Shown: piece after piece, positions 24,362-35,412 of the stretch
Layout: the number at the start of each line of letters is the position of its first letter
Position numbering within the stretch: the first letter of the stretch is position 1
Assembly: GCF_007565055.1 (NCBI RefSeq)
Contig: NC_044556.1
Coordinates: forward strand, 134,639,808 to 134,703,807
Origin: Rhinopithecus roxellana
Taxonomy: Eukaryota > Chordata > Mammalia > Primates > Cercopithecidae
Length of the DNA stretch: 64,000 nucleotides
Reading direction: 5' to 3'
Position numbers and translations under genes: made by a program
Notes under the pieces: model-generated
What the model saw: only the letters and a program-made list of their open reading frames with translations
The model's database searches: none
Told to the model about the DNA's origin: nothing

Positions 24362-24480
24362 TTAGACTGACAGCTCCCTAAGGATAAGAATTGGGTCTCA
24401 TTTGTCTTTGTTTCCTCAGAACCAACACAGGACTTGGGACAAAAAGATGCTTAAGAAACTTGTTGAATGAGTGAATGATG
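24362..24480 (+). mobile_element. L2 3' end, plus strand
   Basis: GACAGCTCCCTAAGGATAAG, TTGTCTTTGTTTCCTCAGAAC and the ending TTGTTGAATGAGTGAATGATG follow the L2 tail. Confidence 0.75.
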
Positions 24481-24654
24481 CAGATAGAACACTGGGCTTC
24501 AAATGGAGACAGAAGCATACAAAGGCAGGAAATGTGACCTGGAAGACTCCTAGAGTAGAGCTCTCTACTTGGAGCAGCATAGCAGGTATAGAGCAAACTC
24601 AGTGCCAGATCACTGGATTGACAGAGGCCTAGGGAAGGAGGCAGCAGCACGGTG

Positions 24655-24880
24655 CAAGAGAAAGAGCCCGTGCTTCAAACCTGGGCCAAAGCCAAGGATT
24701 GGCTCTGGCAGCGGCTGTGTGACCCCAGATTAATTTAAACTCTTTGATTCTCACTTTCCTCACCAAAAAAAGTTGAGAAATAATACTAACTTGTCTGGGA
24801 TATTGAAGAAAATACACATAGAGTCTCCAGTAGTGTTTGATATGTTTATGTGCTCTGTGATTGGTAGCCTTCATTTTGGT
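24655..24880 (+). mobile_element. MIR SINE, plus strand
   Basis: GGCTGTGTGACCCCAGATTAA, CTCACTTTCCTCACC and GAAATAATACTAACTTGTC fit a diverged MIR. Confidence 0.7.
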
Positions 24881-25312
24881 TGAAGTCACCTGTATTTGTA
24901 CCATCAAGGCCATTTATACAGGAAGGATTTGGGATGGGATTGGGAGGTGGTGCTAAGACTGAACCTGAAAAAGCAGAACTTAGAAACTTGGATCCTGCGT
25001 GAGCAAGTGCCTTCCTATGGTACAAATATCCCCTTGTAGAAAGAGTATTAGAATCACACGCTTTCCAGTGTATTCATCCACCTCCCTCCTATGTGGTATA
25101 ATAAACATGTTCAGGAGTTAGATTCTTGTGAACACTTACAGAGCCATTAAATAACCTGTCCTAACTTTCCAGCTGTGATTACAGAATGAGTCAGTGAGTC
25201 AATGGCATGGGTACAGCTGAATCCCTATATACTTTTTTCTGTTTGGAAGTTTTACTCTTAATTGTTGGTCTCATTTGAAAGGCTTTTATCAGCCTTTTAA
25301 AAGATATTCATT

Positions 25313-25611
25313 GGCCAGGTGTAGTGGCTCATGCCTGTAATCCCAACACTTTTGAGAGGCTAAGGTGGGAAGATCACTTGAGGCCAGGAGTTTGAGACCA
25401 GCCTGGGCAACATAGTGAGACCCTGTCTCTACAAAAAATAAAAATAAAAATTAGCCAGGCATGGTGGCATGTACCTGTAGTCCCAGTTACTTGAGAGGCT
25501 GAGGCAGGAGGATCACTTGAGCCCAGGAGTTTGAGGCTGCAGTGAGCTGTGATCATGCCACTGCACTCCAACCTGGGTGACAGAGCAAGACTTTGTCTCT
25601 TAAAAAAAAGA
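25313..25611 (+). mobile_element. AluJ, plus strand
   Basis: GGCCAGGTGTAGTGGCTCATG; GGGCAACATAGTGAGACCC and GTCTCTACAAAAAATAAAAA mark the old AluJ group. Ends in an A-rich tail at about 25611. Confidence 0.95.
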
Positions 25612-26404
25612 AAGTATTAATATCAGCCTAAATATGCTTGTAACAACAACAAAAAGAAATTAGGAAAGGGGATCCAAACAAAATCATAGAAATTGTAAGA
25701 CTGACTTCTTTAGTCCATTTAATAAACTTGACACGAACATGTCTCTGGACCTAGAAATGAGCCAGGACCATGAGAGGCACATAATGAGAAATTAGAAAAT
25801 ATGATTCTTGTCTTTAGGGAGCTTCAAATCTGGAAGAATAACATTTGGCATTGGAAGGAACTTTAAAGAATGTCTTATCCAATTTACCCTCAACTTTTCA
25901 TCTCCCACTAAACGGCACCCTCCATAGCAAAGAATGAGACATTCCTGTTTATATCAGCTGGGAAGGAATTATGAGGCATATTATGTTCTGAACATTGCTT
26001 GAAAAATTTATTCTGAAGTACCTTGTTATTTCTGGTGCACTTTGTTCCTCTCTTTCACAATTCTATCAAGTGCAGGCACATTCTGCTCTGTTCCTAGAGA
26101 AAGCATTCTTGGAGTAGACACTTCTAGACTCCCCTCACTTCAATTCCATTTTTCTAAGTTGATTCAAAAAGGAGTACCAAAAAATTGTAAGCTCCTATTT
26201 ACAAAACTGATTGTTGGAGGCTTGCTTAGAGATGCTTAATCATACCCTGCCTCTCTTCCTGAGTTTCTTACAACTTGAAAACAGACACAGGGAGCCAGAT
26301 GAGTATCATGGTCAGTATCTACCTTATTAATGGGCCGAATGATTCCCAGGTGTGGATCCAGAGCAAGTTTGGAATATATTCATAACACTTAAAACATCAA
26401 ACGA
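25612..26404. other. Intronic sequence, unassigned
   Basis: A MIR3-like phrase (GGAAGGAACTTTAAAGAATG) near 25853 is too weak to call. Nothing else. Confidence 0.45.
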
Positions 26405-26566
26405 TTTGTAGGCATAATATATAAAGAAGTAATGTTAGTACAAACCAGTACAAACCATCAATTAAGCTACAGTAAAGTTCACTGCAGCATTCTTTATTCA
26501 ATAGCCAAAAAAACAGAAGCAAACTAAGTATCCACCCATGGAGAAACAAATAATTAAAATCCTCCA

Positions 26567-26732
26567 TATTCCTACAGTGCAATATTATGCAGCAGTTAAG
26601 GGACATTAACCAGGCATATATATGCCTGTATATATATGTGTATATGTGTGTGTGTATACATATATATATATATATATATATATGCCTAGTTTATGTCTCT
26701 TAACTGCTGCATAATATTGCACTGTAGGAATA
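26567..26732. repeat. Long inverted repeat with AT-rich centre
   Basis: The arm at 26567-26620 (TATTCCTACAGTGCAATATT, GCAGCAGTTAAG, GGCATATA) returns as its reverse complement at 26681-26732 with about three mismatches. The spacer is (TA)n/(TG)n. An 18-bp perfect palindrome CAGGCATATATATGCCTG lies at 26611-26628. Confidence 0.92.
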
Positions 26733-26763
26733 CATATATATACACATATATACGTATATATGT

Positions 26764-26890
26764 ATATATATACACAATCTATAATTGTGACTATATATAA
26801 TTGTATATATATACACAATCTATAATTGTGACTATATATAATTGTGTATATATATACACACACACACACATATAGTCACAATTATAGATT
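26764..26890. repeat. Tandem and inverted copies of a 40-bp AT-rich unit
   Basis: AATCTATAATTGTGACTATA occurs at 26776-26795 and 26817-26836 (about 41-bp period) and inverted at 26871-26890, all exact, separated by (TA)n and (CA)n. Confidence 0.92.
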
Positions 26891-27345
26891 TCAAATACAA
26901 TTATTAAGTGAAGAGAGGATTATGCAGAATAAAAATTGTATGGTACCATGTACATTAAAAACATAAAAATACATTGTTTATAGATGGACATTCAACAAAT
27001 ATTTATTAAGCACCGTTAGTTTTTATATGGCATATTTACAAATGGCATGTGTTTATATCTGTTATATATTTAAATATTCATATACACATAAAAGTGTAGT
27101 ATATTTGTTATATCAATATAACATGAATATCAAAGTATCTAAAATGATACCAAACATACAAACCGACCAAACCCATGAACACTGCTGTACTCGGGGATGG
27201 GGGATGAGCAATGGGTGGTAGTTTCATTTCTTAGAAGGAGGGCAGAGGCTAGCAGCAGATGGTACAAAAATAGTTCTTATGTCTAGTGGTGGGAATATAG
27301 TGTCTTTACATTCTTCATGCTTTTCTGTATCTTTTAAATTCCTCA

Positions 27346-28844
27346 AAATCAAAAGAAGTCTATGAAAACAGGAATGTGTTTTTTGACCAAGTGTCAAATG
27401 GAAAAAACAAAAGCAGATGACACAGTGGTCACTGGCTTTGCTACACCTTCCCCTGGGTCCCAACATGTGGATTTGGGTGGAAGAAAACCTTCAGGAAGTG
27501 CTAACATGTGGGCCATGGGCCCTGCTCTAGGTCCCTAGAAACACTGCTGATTTAGATTTCACTTGAAATCACTGCTTTTTCCAAGGGCTCTGATAGTCAT
27601 GGGCACAGATGCAGTTGAATTGCCTGACCTCTATTAATTGCTGTTCTTATTGACCAATTAGCCAAATGTGTGACAACCCTTAATTTAACCTGCGTTTCAT
27701 AATTCAGTAAGCCAGATAGTCCCCACGGATCAGTAGTTCTGACGGCCCCAGCCTGTCCATGTGTCCTCTGGGGCTCCTTCGATTGTTATCCTCCCAAAGT
27801 GCTCATTCTCAGAAAATTGGTTAATCAGGCCAGTGGAAGCCTCAGTCTCCATAGTAAAGTCCCATGGGCCCTACTCATCTTCCTCTTCTGGGGTGCATGT
27901 AGGTTGGCCACCGTTAGCCATGCCCTGGAAGAGGAAGGAAGCCAAACAGAAGTGTTCTCCCCAACCCTGGGCCCCAGATGCCCACTCCTTACTGTCCTCT
28001 GGGCCTCTCTCCTTCCTGTCTGGCTAGTCCATTGTTCTCTGCCTTCTAGAGAGAGGGCCCTCCAATCAATAGCTGAAGTCTTCTTCCTGACCAAATGCAT
28101 GTGCTTCCTATGCTGAAAGCAAAGAGAAAGGAAGGGAAGGTGAGCCCTGTGGTCCCTCAAACAGTGTCACCCCCCTTTGTGGAGAGGAAAGAAAGGAATC
28201 AACTTAAAGTATGTCCCTCACCTCTCCCTCTCCAGGGGCCCAGCCCATGGAACAGTGAAGGGGCAAACCCAACCTCTTCTCCTTTCTCCACATGTGACTG
28301 GCTGAGTCAGTCACCATCCAGAGGGTCTCAACAGGTGTGAGGCAAGGGACTAATGGGGACCTGCCAACTTCTCTAATCCAGCAAGAAAACTGATCCTCAT
28401 CTAACTCCTTCTGATATTTCCTGGTTAAAAACCGTAATGAAAGGAGATGTGTGATTAGTCTCCCCAAACCTCCATCCAACTTCAATATAAATTCTAGTGT
28501 GTATGTGGAACATAGAGCTCTTTCAGAACAAAGAGCTCTAAAGAGTTTGTCTGGAAGGCACATCTTTGTCAAGAGGCAAATGAATTAAAATGCCAGGGTT
28601 TGCTAAAGCCATTGTCCAAAATGAAGTGAATCCTGGGGGAAGTGTGTGAGGCTCCAGTCTACCAAGTGGGTTTTCCCAGTTTCCTGGCTTGGGGGCAAGG
28701 TGGTAGCATTTGAATCTTAACTCTTACACTTGAGAAGACACTAAGACATCCCTTTTAATTAAGTCCAATGAATAGCATGGAAATCTTCCACAAAAAATTA
28801 CGATATGTCTGATTAGAAGAAGTCAGTCACAACAGGGAAGAATG
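27346..28844. other. Intronic sequence, unassigned
   Basis: Higher GC than the flanks around 27900-28330, but no splice-flanked open exon and no repeat that I recognise. Confidence 0.5.
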
Positions 28845-29035
28845 TTATAAGATAATGTTAAGTGAAAAACAAAATAAAACACTGTGTCTATAATAGGATT
28901 GAAATGATATAAAAATGTCATGCATGTGGACAAAGATTGAAATTAAATTTGAAGACTGATTGGGAAGAGATGCTGTTGGAGATGAACTTTTCCATTTAAT
29001 TTTGATTTTCATTGTTTCCATGTTTGTAAACTAAG
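28845..29035 (+). mobile_element. Probable L1M 3' tail fragment
   Basis: TAATGTTAAGTGAAAAACAAA and ACTGTGTCTATAATAGGATT fit ancient L1 tails. Short and diverged. Confidence 0.5.
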
Positions 29036-29171
29036 AACAGTGTTCGCAGAAGAACTCTGGAGAGATGTCTCTTAAGGTGGAAATTGTCCCTGCTGTTTGA
29101 GCTCTGAAGAGGGCAAAACCTTTGAACAGCATTAGCCTCTGATGCTACTGGTGGTTAATTCTGTTCTCTGC

Positions 29172-29487
29172 GGCAGGGCAGGCAAACTATGGCTCATAAG
29201 CCACATCCAGCCTGTGAGACAAGAATGGTTTTTACGCATTTAAATGGTTTGGAGAAAATAAAAGAAGAAGACTATTTTGTGACATGTGAAAAACAGCATG
29301 AAATTCAAATTTCAGTGTCCATAAATAAAGTTTTATTGGAACCCAGCCATACTCATTCATTTACTTTTATCTATGGCCACTTTCAAGCTTACAATGGAAG
29401 AGTTGAATCACAATGAGACCATATGGAATGCAAGGCCTAAAATATTTACTGTGGCCCTTCCCAGAGGAAGTTTGCCAAGGCCTGCTC
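29172..29487. mobile_element. hAT-Charlie nonautonomous DNA transposon
   Basis: CAGGGCAGGCAAACTATGGC at the left, ATAAAGTTTTATTGGAACCC and CCTAAAATATTTACTGTGGCC inside, and GAAGTTTGCCAAGGCCTGC at the right show inverted ends of a MER-class hAT element. Confidence 0.8.
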
Positions 29488-29859
29488 TCGGACATCAGTT
29501 CAATATGGCCAAGAGAACATGGTCGTCTGCGTTCTTTCTCCGTGTCTTTATCCTCACTCCTGCTCGCCTCCTTGTGGGAAAAGAACATCATTGAAGTCGT
29601 CCAAGTGCCAGCCTCAAATAAAACTTAAAAAGTATGTGGCTTAAAACTTCCAAAATATCCTCCTTACTGTTGGTGAAATGGGGATTCGGGTATAATAAAC
29701 ACTTCATAGGGGTTTCAAAGCTGTTTAGTTAATACTTATTCTCTCTTGGAAGTGAAAAGCCCAATATCACAGGATTGTTGTCACTACTGTTATTATCATG
29801 GTGATCATTCCTGTATATAGTCAAAGAAACAGTCAGAGGCTGTCACACTCCACTGCTCA

Positions 29860-30110
29860 TTACAAACGAGACCTTTTTCCAGCTGAAATAATAACGTGTG
29901 AGTCTAATTAGAATAAAGCTCATTAGAGTCGGAGACAGCCATTAATGCCTCCATTGATTTTTCTAATGAAGTAAGCTGGGGAGGAGACTTTAACAGCACA
30001 GCTAATTATTTTTTGCTTTTCTTCAGTATGTCTTTGGCATTTAAAACTGTTCTTATGACTTGTTGTTTGACTGTAAACGAAAATGCTGCTGAAAGTGCTC
30101 TGTGATTAAA
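29860..30110. promoter_or_regulatory. Candidate conserved noncoding element with TAAT clusters
   Basis: Repeat-free sequence with several homeodomain cores: TCTAATTAGAAT (29905), CATTAGAG, CCATTAATGCC, TCTAATGAAG and GCTAATTATT (30002). Such clustering is common in developmental enhancers, but conservation cannot be tested here. Confidence 0.3.
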
Positions 30111-31093
30111 GAGGCTCTGACACGTCCAGCCCTGGGAAAGGGGTGGAAGGCACCTGCTTCCTACAGGAGGAGGGCCCTGCAGCCCTGCAGGAGGAGGTTT
30201 AAGCCCAGCAGCCCCTGGGGATAGCCTTCCTTCCACTTTTCCAGCCTCCTCTTCCTGTGTGTTCCAGGTTCTAGCTAGTCATGCACAGATGCTCAAGCTA
30301 CAGAACGTGGTTGTCTGCTCCTGCAATCCTGGTTCAAGGACAGAGCTGAAACATACAGATTCTTATGGAAACTTGGATCTGAGGTTGCCTCTGGATGGTA
30401 AAACATGGAGGAAGGGCTTAGGGGATAAAAGGTGTTAGGTAGACAGAGGAGGGAGATGCCTATTAAATTTATGCACCAGAATGCAGATGGGGCAATTGTG
30501 CTTCATTAATCAAGATGCTCTTTGCCACCCAGAAAGCAGTTAAGTCCCACAGTACAGGATAAAGGCTGTCAAGGAAGGATAACAATAAGTCAAGAAACTG
30601 AGACTCAGGATGTAATAGACTTGGGAGACTCAGAACAGGGAGGATGAGGTGTACCCCAAAAGCTATTGAAATAATAAATTTTATAAATTTTTAAAAGTCT
30701 TACTGAATGAGGAAATTATTCAACAAAAGGACATTATCTCAGTGACTGTGTTATTAGAAATATCGTTTAGTGATAATGCACAGTCCAGCAGCTAACAGAG
30801 ATTCCCAGTGTCATCCAGACAGGTAAAGGAGTGGAGGAAAAATTCTTTAGGTGATCATTCAGCTAGTCACCAAGCAACAAGAGCCTGCTTTATGACAAGC
30901 ATAACAGCTTACACTTCCAGACAGAAAGAAGCCTCATTAAAATGAACTTCTGTCATGAGCCTTTATTACAAAACTTCATGTTTGCGTTCTACAGACCTAA
31001 GAGTCTTGACCGGACTTGTTTGCTGACTCCATTGACCTACCGTGAGGTTCTTTAACTCAGAACTTTTTGTGATGAAAGCAAAAGACAGAGTTT
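30111..31093. other. Intronic sequence, unassigned
   Basis: Contains a small direct repeat GCAGGAGGAGG-like (30164-30196). No gene signal. Confidence 0.45.
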
Positions 31094-31106
31094 AAGATGT
31101 CTGGCT

Positions 31107-31406
31107 GGCTGGGTGTGGTGGCTCACACCTGTAATCCCAGCACTTTGGGAGGCCGAGGCGGGCGGATCACAAGGTCAGGAGATTGAGACCATCCTGGCGA
31201 ACACGGTGAAACCCTGTTTCTACTAAACATACAAAAAATTAGCCGGGCGTGGTGGCGGGCGCCTGTATTCCCAGCTACCAAGAGGCTGAGGCAGGAGAAT
31301 GGTGTGAACCCGGAAGGCGGAGTTTGCAGTGAGCAGAGATCGTGCCACTGCACTCCAGCCTGGGCGACAGAGTCCCAGACTTTATCTCAAAAAAAAAAGA
31401 AAAAAA
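31107..31406 (+). mobile_element. AluY-type, plus strand, with 13-bp target duplication
   Basis: GGCTGGGTGTGGTGGCTCAC with AluY markers (GATTGAGACCATCCTGG). AAGATGTCTGGCT flanks at 31094-31106 and 31407-31419. Confidence 0.96.
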
Positions 31407-31421
31407 AAGATGTCTGGCTGA

Positions 31422-31673
31422 GGCCGGGTGTGGTGACCCATGCCTGTAATCCCAGCACTTTGGGAGGCCAAGGCCGGTGGATCAGCTGAGGTCAGGAGTT
31501 CGAGACCACCCTGGCCAACATGGTGAAACCTTGTCTCTGCTAAAAATACAAAAATTAGCCAGGCGTGGTGGTGCATGCTACCTGGGAGGGCAAAGGTTGC
31601 AGTGAGCCAAGATCGCGCCTCTGCACTCCAGCCTGGGCAACAGAACCAGACTCCATCTCAAAAAAAAAAAAAA
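31422..31673 (+). mobile_element. Alu, plus strand, internally deleted
   Basis: GGCCGGGTGTGGTGACCCATG to an A tail at 31660-31673; the right monomer lacks about 35 bases between GGTGCATGC and TACCTGGGAGG. Confidence 0.95.
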
Positions 31674-31737
31674 GATACTTGACTGAACATTATAGAAAGA
31701 GAACTGGATCTGATTCCACATGTGATTTATGTGGGTA

Positions 31738-32325
31738 TTAGTAGTCCCCTTTATCCACTGTTTCAATCATCCAGAGTCAACAAGAAGGGTGAGTATAGTA
31801 CAGTAAGATATTTTGAGAGAGAACACATTCACATAACTTTTATTACAGTATATTATTATAATTGTTCTATTTTATTATTAGTTGTTATTGTTGTTACTCT
31901 CTTGCTATGCCTAATTCTTTTTTTATTTTTGAGAGAGAGAGTTTCCGTCACCCAGGCTGGAGTGCAGTGGCATGATCTCGGCTCACTGCAGCCTCCGCCT
32001 CCTGAGTTCAAGTGATCTGCTGTCTCAGCCTCCTGAGTAGCTGAGATTACAGGTGCATGCCACCATACCCAGTTAATTTTGTATTTTTACTAGAGATGGG
32101 GTTTCACCATGTTGGTCAGGCTGGTCTCAAACTCCTGACCTCAAGTGATCCACCCACCTCGGCCTCCCCAAGTGCTGGGATTACAGGCATGAGCCTAATT
32201 TATATAGGTAGGTATGTATAGGAAAAATATAGTATATGTAGGGTTCAGTACTCTCTGAGGTTTCAGGCATCCACTGGTAATTTTGGAACAAATTCCCCAT
32301 GGATAAGTGGGGGCAATAATACTTA
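31738..32325. mobile_element. Tigger-group (MER2-like) element split by an Alu
   Basis: Left end TAGTCCCCTTTATCCACTG and right end CCCCATGGATAAGTGGGGGC are inverted ends; inside are GTACAGTAAGATATTTTGAG and TTTATTACAGTATATTATTA. The Alu at 31918-32194 interrupts it. Confidence 0.85.
31918..32194 (-). mobile_element. Alu, minus strand, nested in a Tigger element
   Basis: TTTTTTTATTTTTGAGAGAG followed by inverted Alu to GGCATGAGCC; it lacks the final CCACCGCGCCCGGCC, so the Alu 5' end is truncated. Confidence 0.95.
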
Positions 32326-32502
32326 GATAAACACAAATAATGAATAATGGACAGTGGGATTCTAGTATCAACCTGAGTTTCCTCTCTTTGCAGTCCTGTT
32401 GCCCCTCTCCTAAGTTCCAAGCTATTCTTTTAACAGGGCCTATGCCCTATTCTGTGTGCTCAAATAGTTTTGCTCAAAATTTATTATCAGTTGTATTGTT
32501 TT

Positions 32503-32802
32503 TTTTTTTTTTTTTTTTTTGAGACGGAGTCTCGCTCTGTCGCCCGGCCTGGAGTGCAGTGGCCGGATCTCAGCTCACTGCAAGCTCCGCCTCCCGGGTT
32601 TACGCCATTCTCCTGCCTCAGCCTCCCGAGTAGCTGGGACTACAGGCGCCAGCCACCTCGCCCGGCTAGCTTTTTGTATTTTTTAGTAGAGACGGGGTTT
32701 CACCGTGTTAGCCAGGATGGTCTCGAACTCCTGACCTCGTGATTCGCCCGTCTCGGCCTCCCAAAGTGCTGGGATTACAGGCTTGAGCCACCGCGCCCGG
32801 CC
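32503..32802 (-). mobile_element. AluYR-lineage element (Old World monkey), minus strand
   Basis: Full length and CpG-rich. Markers on the plus strand include GTGGCCGGATCTCAGC, GGGTTTACGCC, CACCTCGCCCGGCTAG, CCGTCTCGGCC and GGCTTGAGCC. AGTTGTATTGTTTT flanks at 32489-32502 and 32803-32816. It is young and supports a cercopithecid source. Confidence 0.93.
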
Positions 32803-32816
32803 AGTTGTATTGTTTT

Positions 32817-33155
32817 AAAAGGCTGCATCTTCCATCATGATGTGCAAAACGTTGATGGTTTTCTTCCCTTGCTAAAGAACCAGGACACTTTCTGTGTAAT
32901 ACCATTTAACAGCCTCCACCCTGCTACCCCACAGCCCAGCACTGCTTCCCTCCAAAGCCAGAGTGTTCATAACCCTTGGATGTGGGCCGCACAAGGATTC
33001 CCTTAGGTACCCAAAATACAAAGATGGACAAGAAACATGTTTTCCCCCTCAATAAGGGAGGCAAACATTTTGCCTAAAATTCTGTACAACATGGTGGTAC
33101 AATGGAAGGACCACTGAGAAGGGAAGAGACTGTTTCTCCATAGAGCAACTACAGG
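32817..33155. other. Intronic sequence, unassigned
   Basis: About 340 bases with no recognised feature. Confidence 0.5.
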
Positions 33156-33296
33156 GAAATCCCAGCTACTTGGGAGGCTGAGGAAGGAAAATTGCTTGAA
33201 CCCGAGAGGTGGATGTTGCAGTGAGCTGAGATCATGCCACTGCACTCCAGCCTGGGTGACAGAGCGAGACTCTCTCTGAAAAAATAAAAATAAAGA
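33156..33296 (+). mobile_element. Partial Alu (right monomer only), plus strand
   Basis: ATCCCAGCTACTTGGGAGGC through GACAGAGCGAGACTCTCTC with an (AAAAT)n tail; the left monomer is absent (5' truncation). Confidence 0.93.
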
Positions 33297-33477
33297 GATG
33301 GGATGGGAGCAGGAGAAGCCAGCCAGGACAGAGTGAGAAGCACCAAGGCCCTGTGGTACTTGGCTTGTTTGAGGATCTGAATGTGAACTGACTGATTGAG
33401 ATGTGGGCCCCATTTCTCACCTAGACAGTTTTATTTACTGTTGGACCAGTTGGTCTCATTTTTCAATATCATCATAA

Positions 33478-33630
33478 GAGCTACAATTTATTAAGCACCC
33501 ACCATGTGCCTAGCTTTGCTAAATACTTTACATGTATATGTTTAATCCCTGCAACTCTGCAAGTTAGGTTTTATTGTCCCCATTTTACAGATGGAGAAAC
33601 AGATTCAACACTTCCTGTCAGTCACTTTCA
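33478..33630 (-). mobile_element. MIR SINE, minus strand
   Basis: TTTATTAAGCACCCACCATGTG, ATACTTTACATGTATATG and CCCATTTTACAGATGGAG are the inverted MIR 3' half. Confidence 0.85.
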
Positions 33631-33783
33631 TCTTGTCTACTCCAGTGGGAGAATACTCAGTTCACACTGATTGTTACATGTCTTAGGGGTATGTGTATTG
33701 GGCTGAATGCATACATGTCTACAGAAACATACTGAAAACATATATGATGAGATCATACCTGACACTGAATGGCAAGGCCTAGA

Positions 33784-34250
33784 GCAGCAGTCCCCAGCCT
33801 TTTTGGCACCAGGGACTGGTTTTGTGGAAGACAGTTTTTCCACGGAGGGGGAGTTGGGTGGTGCGGGGTGGGGGTAGTTTCGGGATGATTCAAGCACATT
33901 ACATTTATTGTGCACTTTATTTCTGTTATTACGTATTCACTATAATGTAGAATCAGTGGGAGCCTTGAGCCTGTTTTCCTGCAACAAGACGGACCCATCT
34001 GGGGATGATGGGAGACAGTGACAGATCATCAGGCATTGGATTCTCATAAGGAACGTGCAACCCAGATCCCTCACATGCACAGTTCACAGTAGGGTTTGTG
34101 CGCCTTTGAGAATCTGACACTGCCGCTGATCTGACAGGAGGCAGAGCTCAGCTTCACTCACTCACCTGCCGCTCACCTCCTGCTGTGTGACCTGGTTCCT
34201 AACAGGCCATGGACCAGTAGCGGTCCATGGCTTGAGGACTGGGGACCCCT
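33784..34250. mobile_element. hAT-Charlie (MER1-group) DNA transposon with 8-bp target duplication
   Basis: Ends AGTCCCCAGCC and GGACTGGGGACCCCT are inverted. GGCCTAGA flanks at 33776-33783 and 34251-34258, the 8-bp duplication expected for hAT. Body phrases include GCACCAGGGACTGGTTTTG and GATGGGAGACAGTGACAG. Nonautonomous, no transposase. Confidence 0.92.
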
Positions 34251-34258
34251 GGCCTAGA

Positions 34259-35067
34259 CTATTTGTCTATTTGAAATCTGTGGAGGAAAAGTACTTTAGG
34301 CACGTTGGAGGAACAGGTTCCTAAAGTCATTCTTTGAGCTGTTTCTCTTTAAACTAGTAGGATTTAAAATTAGGATGATGTCCTTTCCTTTACTACTCTT
34401 TAATGCCTCTAATTCTTATCATAGACACTTCAACAAACAAAAACCCGTTACCCTAGAACTTTAGAAATGTGTGTCCTGCATTGACATCAACTTACACTTC
34501 CAGGAGGATAATAATACAGATAGCTGAAGAAGATGTGGAAACCTCTCCACAGAGTAGGGTCGGAAAAATTTCGGTAGGCAAAGGTTCCTTGGGGTTTTTT
34601 GAGTCTGTACCCGAAGGCACTGATGGTTCTTTCAAACAACCCTTCTTTGTCAGCATCACTAGGAGTTTCTGTTCTTCCAGCTCTCGAGGGCCTCCTGGGG
34701 ATCTTGCTCTCTGCAGCTTTCAGTGTGTCCTTTGCACAAGCAGGGGATTGTGACTAAGAGCCTCCAGTTCTAACTGAGTAACGCATCCTGACAAAGACTT
34801 CCATTTGGGGTTCCTTTAAGGGGGAAGGGCATACTTTAGCGAAGAATTGTTGTGTATTTCCCAAACCCAGCTCCCACTTCCTGCCTTCTGACAGCTGAAG
34901 GTCTTCAGGTTATCTTTTTAGCACAATTCTTTAAAAATTAAATGAGACATGAAGTCATGCTACAGAAGCAGGCTCCGTGTCCTGCCCAGTAGGACCAGTG
35001 TGCAGATGGGGTCCCCTGTGATACTGAGATGGGGCCCCTCCAATGACAATTCTCTCAAATCCCCTTG
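34259..35067. other. Intronic sequence, unassigned
   Basis: No repeat or exon recognised. Confidence 0.5.
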
Positions 35068-35412
35068 ATTTTTATTTACTTATTTATTTTTAAAGAGGCA
35101 TATAGTAATTGTACATATTTATAGGGTACATGTGATACTTTGATACATGCATGCAGTGTGTAGTGGTCAAATCAGGGTACTTAGGATATGCATCACATCA
35201 AAGAGTTATCATTTCTTTGTGTTGGAAACATTTCAAATCTTCTCACTACTCTGAAATATACAATATGTTACTATTAACTCTAGTCACCCTACTGTGCTGT
35301 TGAACACTAGAATTTATTCCTTCTTAACCAGCCTCTCTTCATCCTCGCCCCAAGCCTACTATCCTTTGCACAAGGTAATCACCTCTGGTAGTCACCATTC
35401 TCAGGTCTCCTT
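35068..35412 (-). mobile_element. L1 3' UTR fragment, minus strand
   Basis: GTACATATTTATAGGGTACATG, CCCTACTGTGCTGTTGAACAC and TGGTAGTCACCATTCTCAGG follow an inverted L1PB/L1MA-type 3' UTR. Confidence 0.85.

Larger units (their letters stand above)
26405..27345 (+). mobile_element. Old L1 (L1M) 3' region with AT-rich expansion inside
   Basis: CTGCAGCATTCTTTATTCAATAG, TCCACCCATGGAGAAACAAAT and GCAATATTATGCAGCAGTTAAG are L1 tail phrases; L1-like sequence resumes after 26890 and ends with the GGGGATGGGGGATG and TAGTTTCATTTC part. Bases 26567-26890 are rearranged. Confidence 0.7.

Noticed and set aside
26606..26869. 87-codon Tyr/Ile-rich minus-strand ORF
   Set aside because: Product of (TA)n and (TG)n repeats in the AT-rich palindrome cluster.
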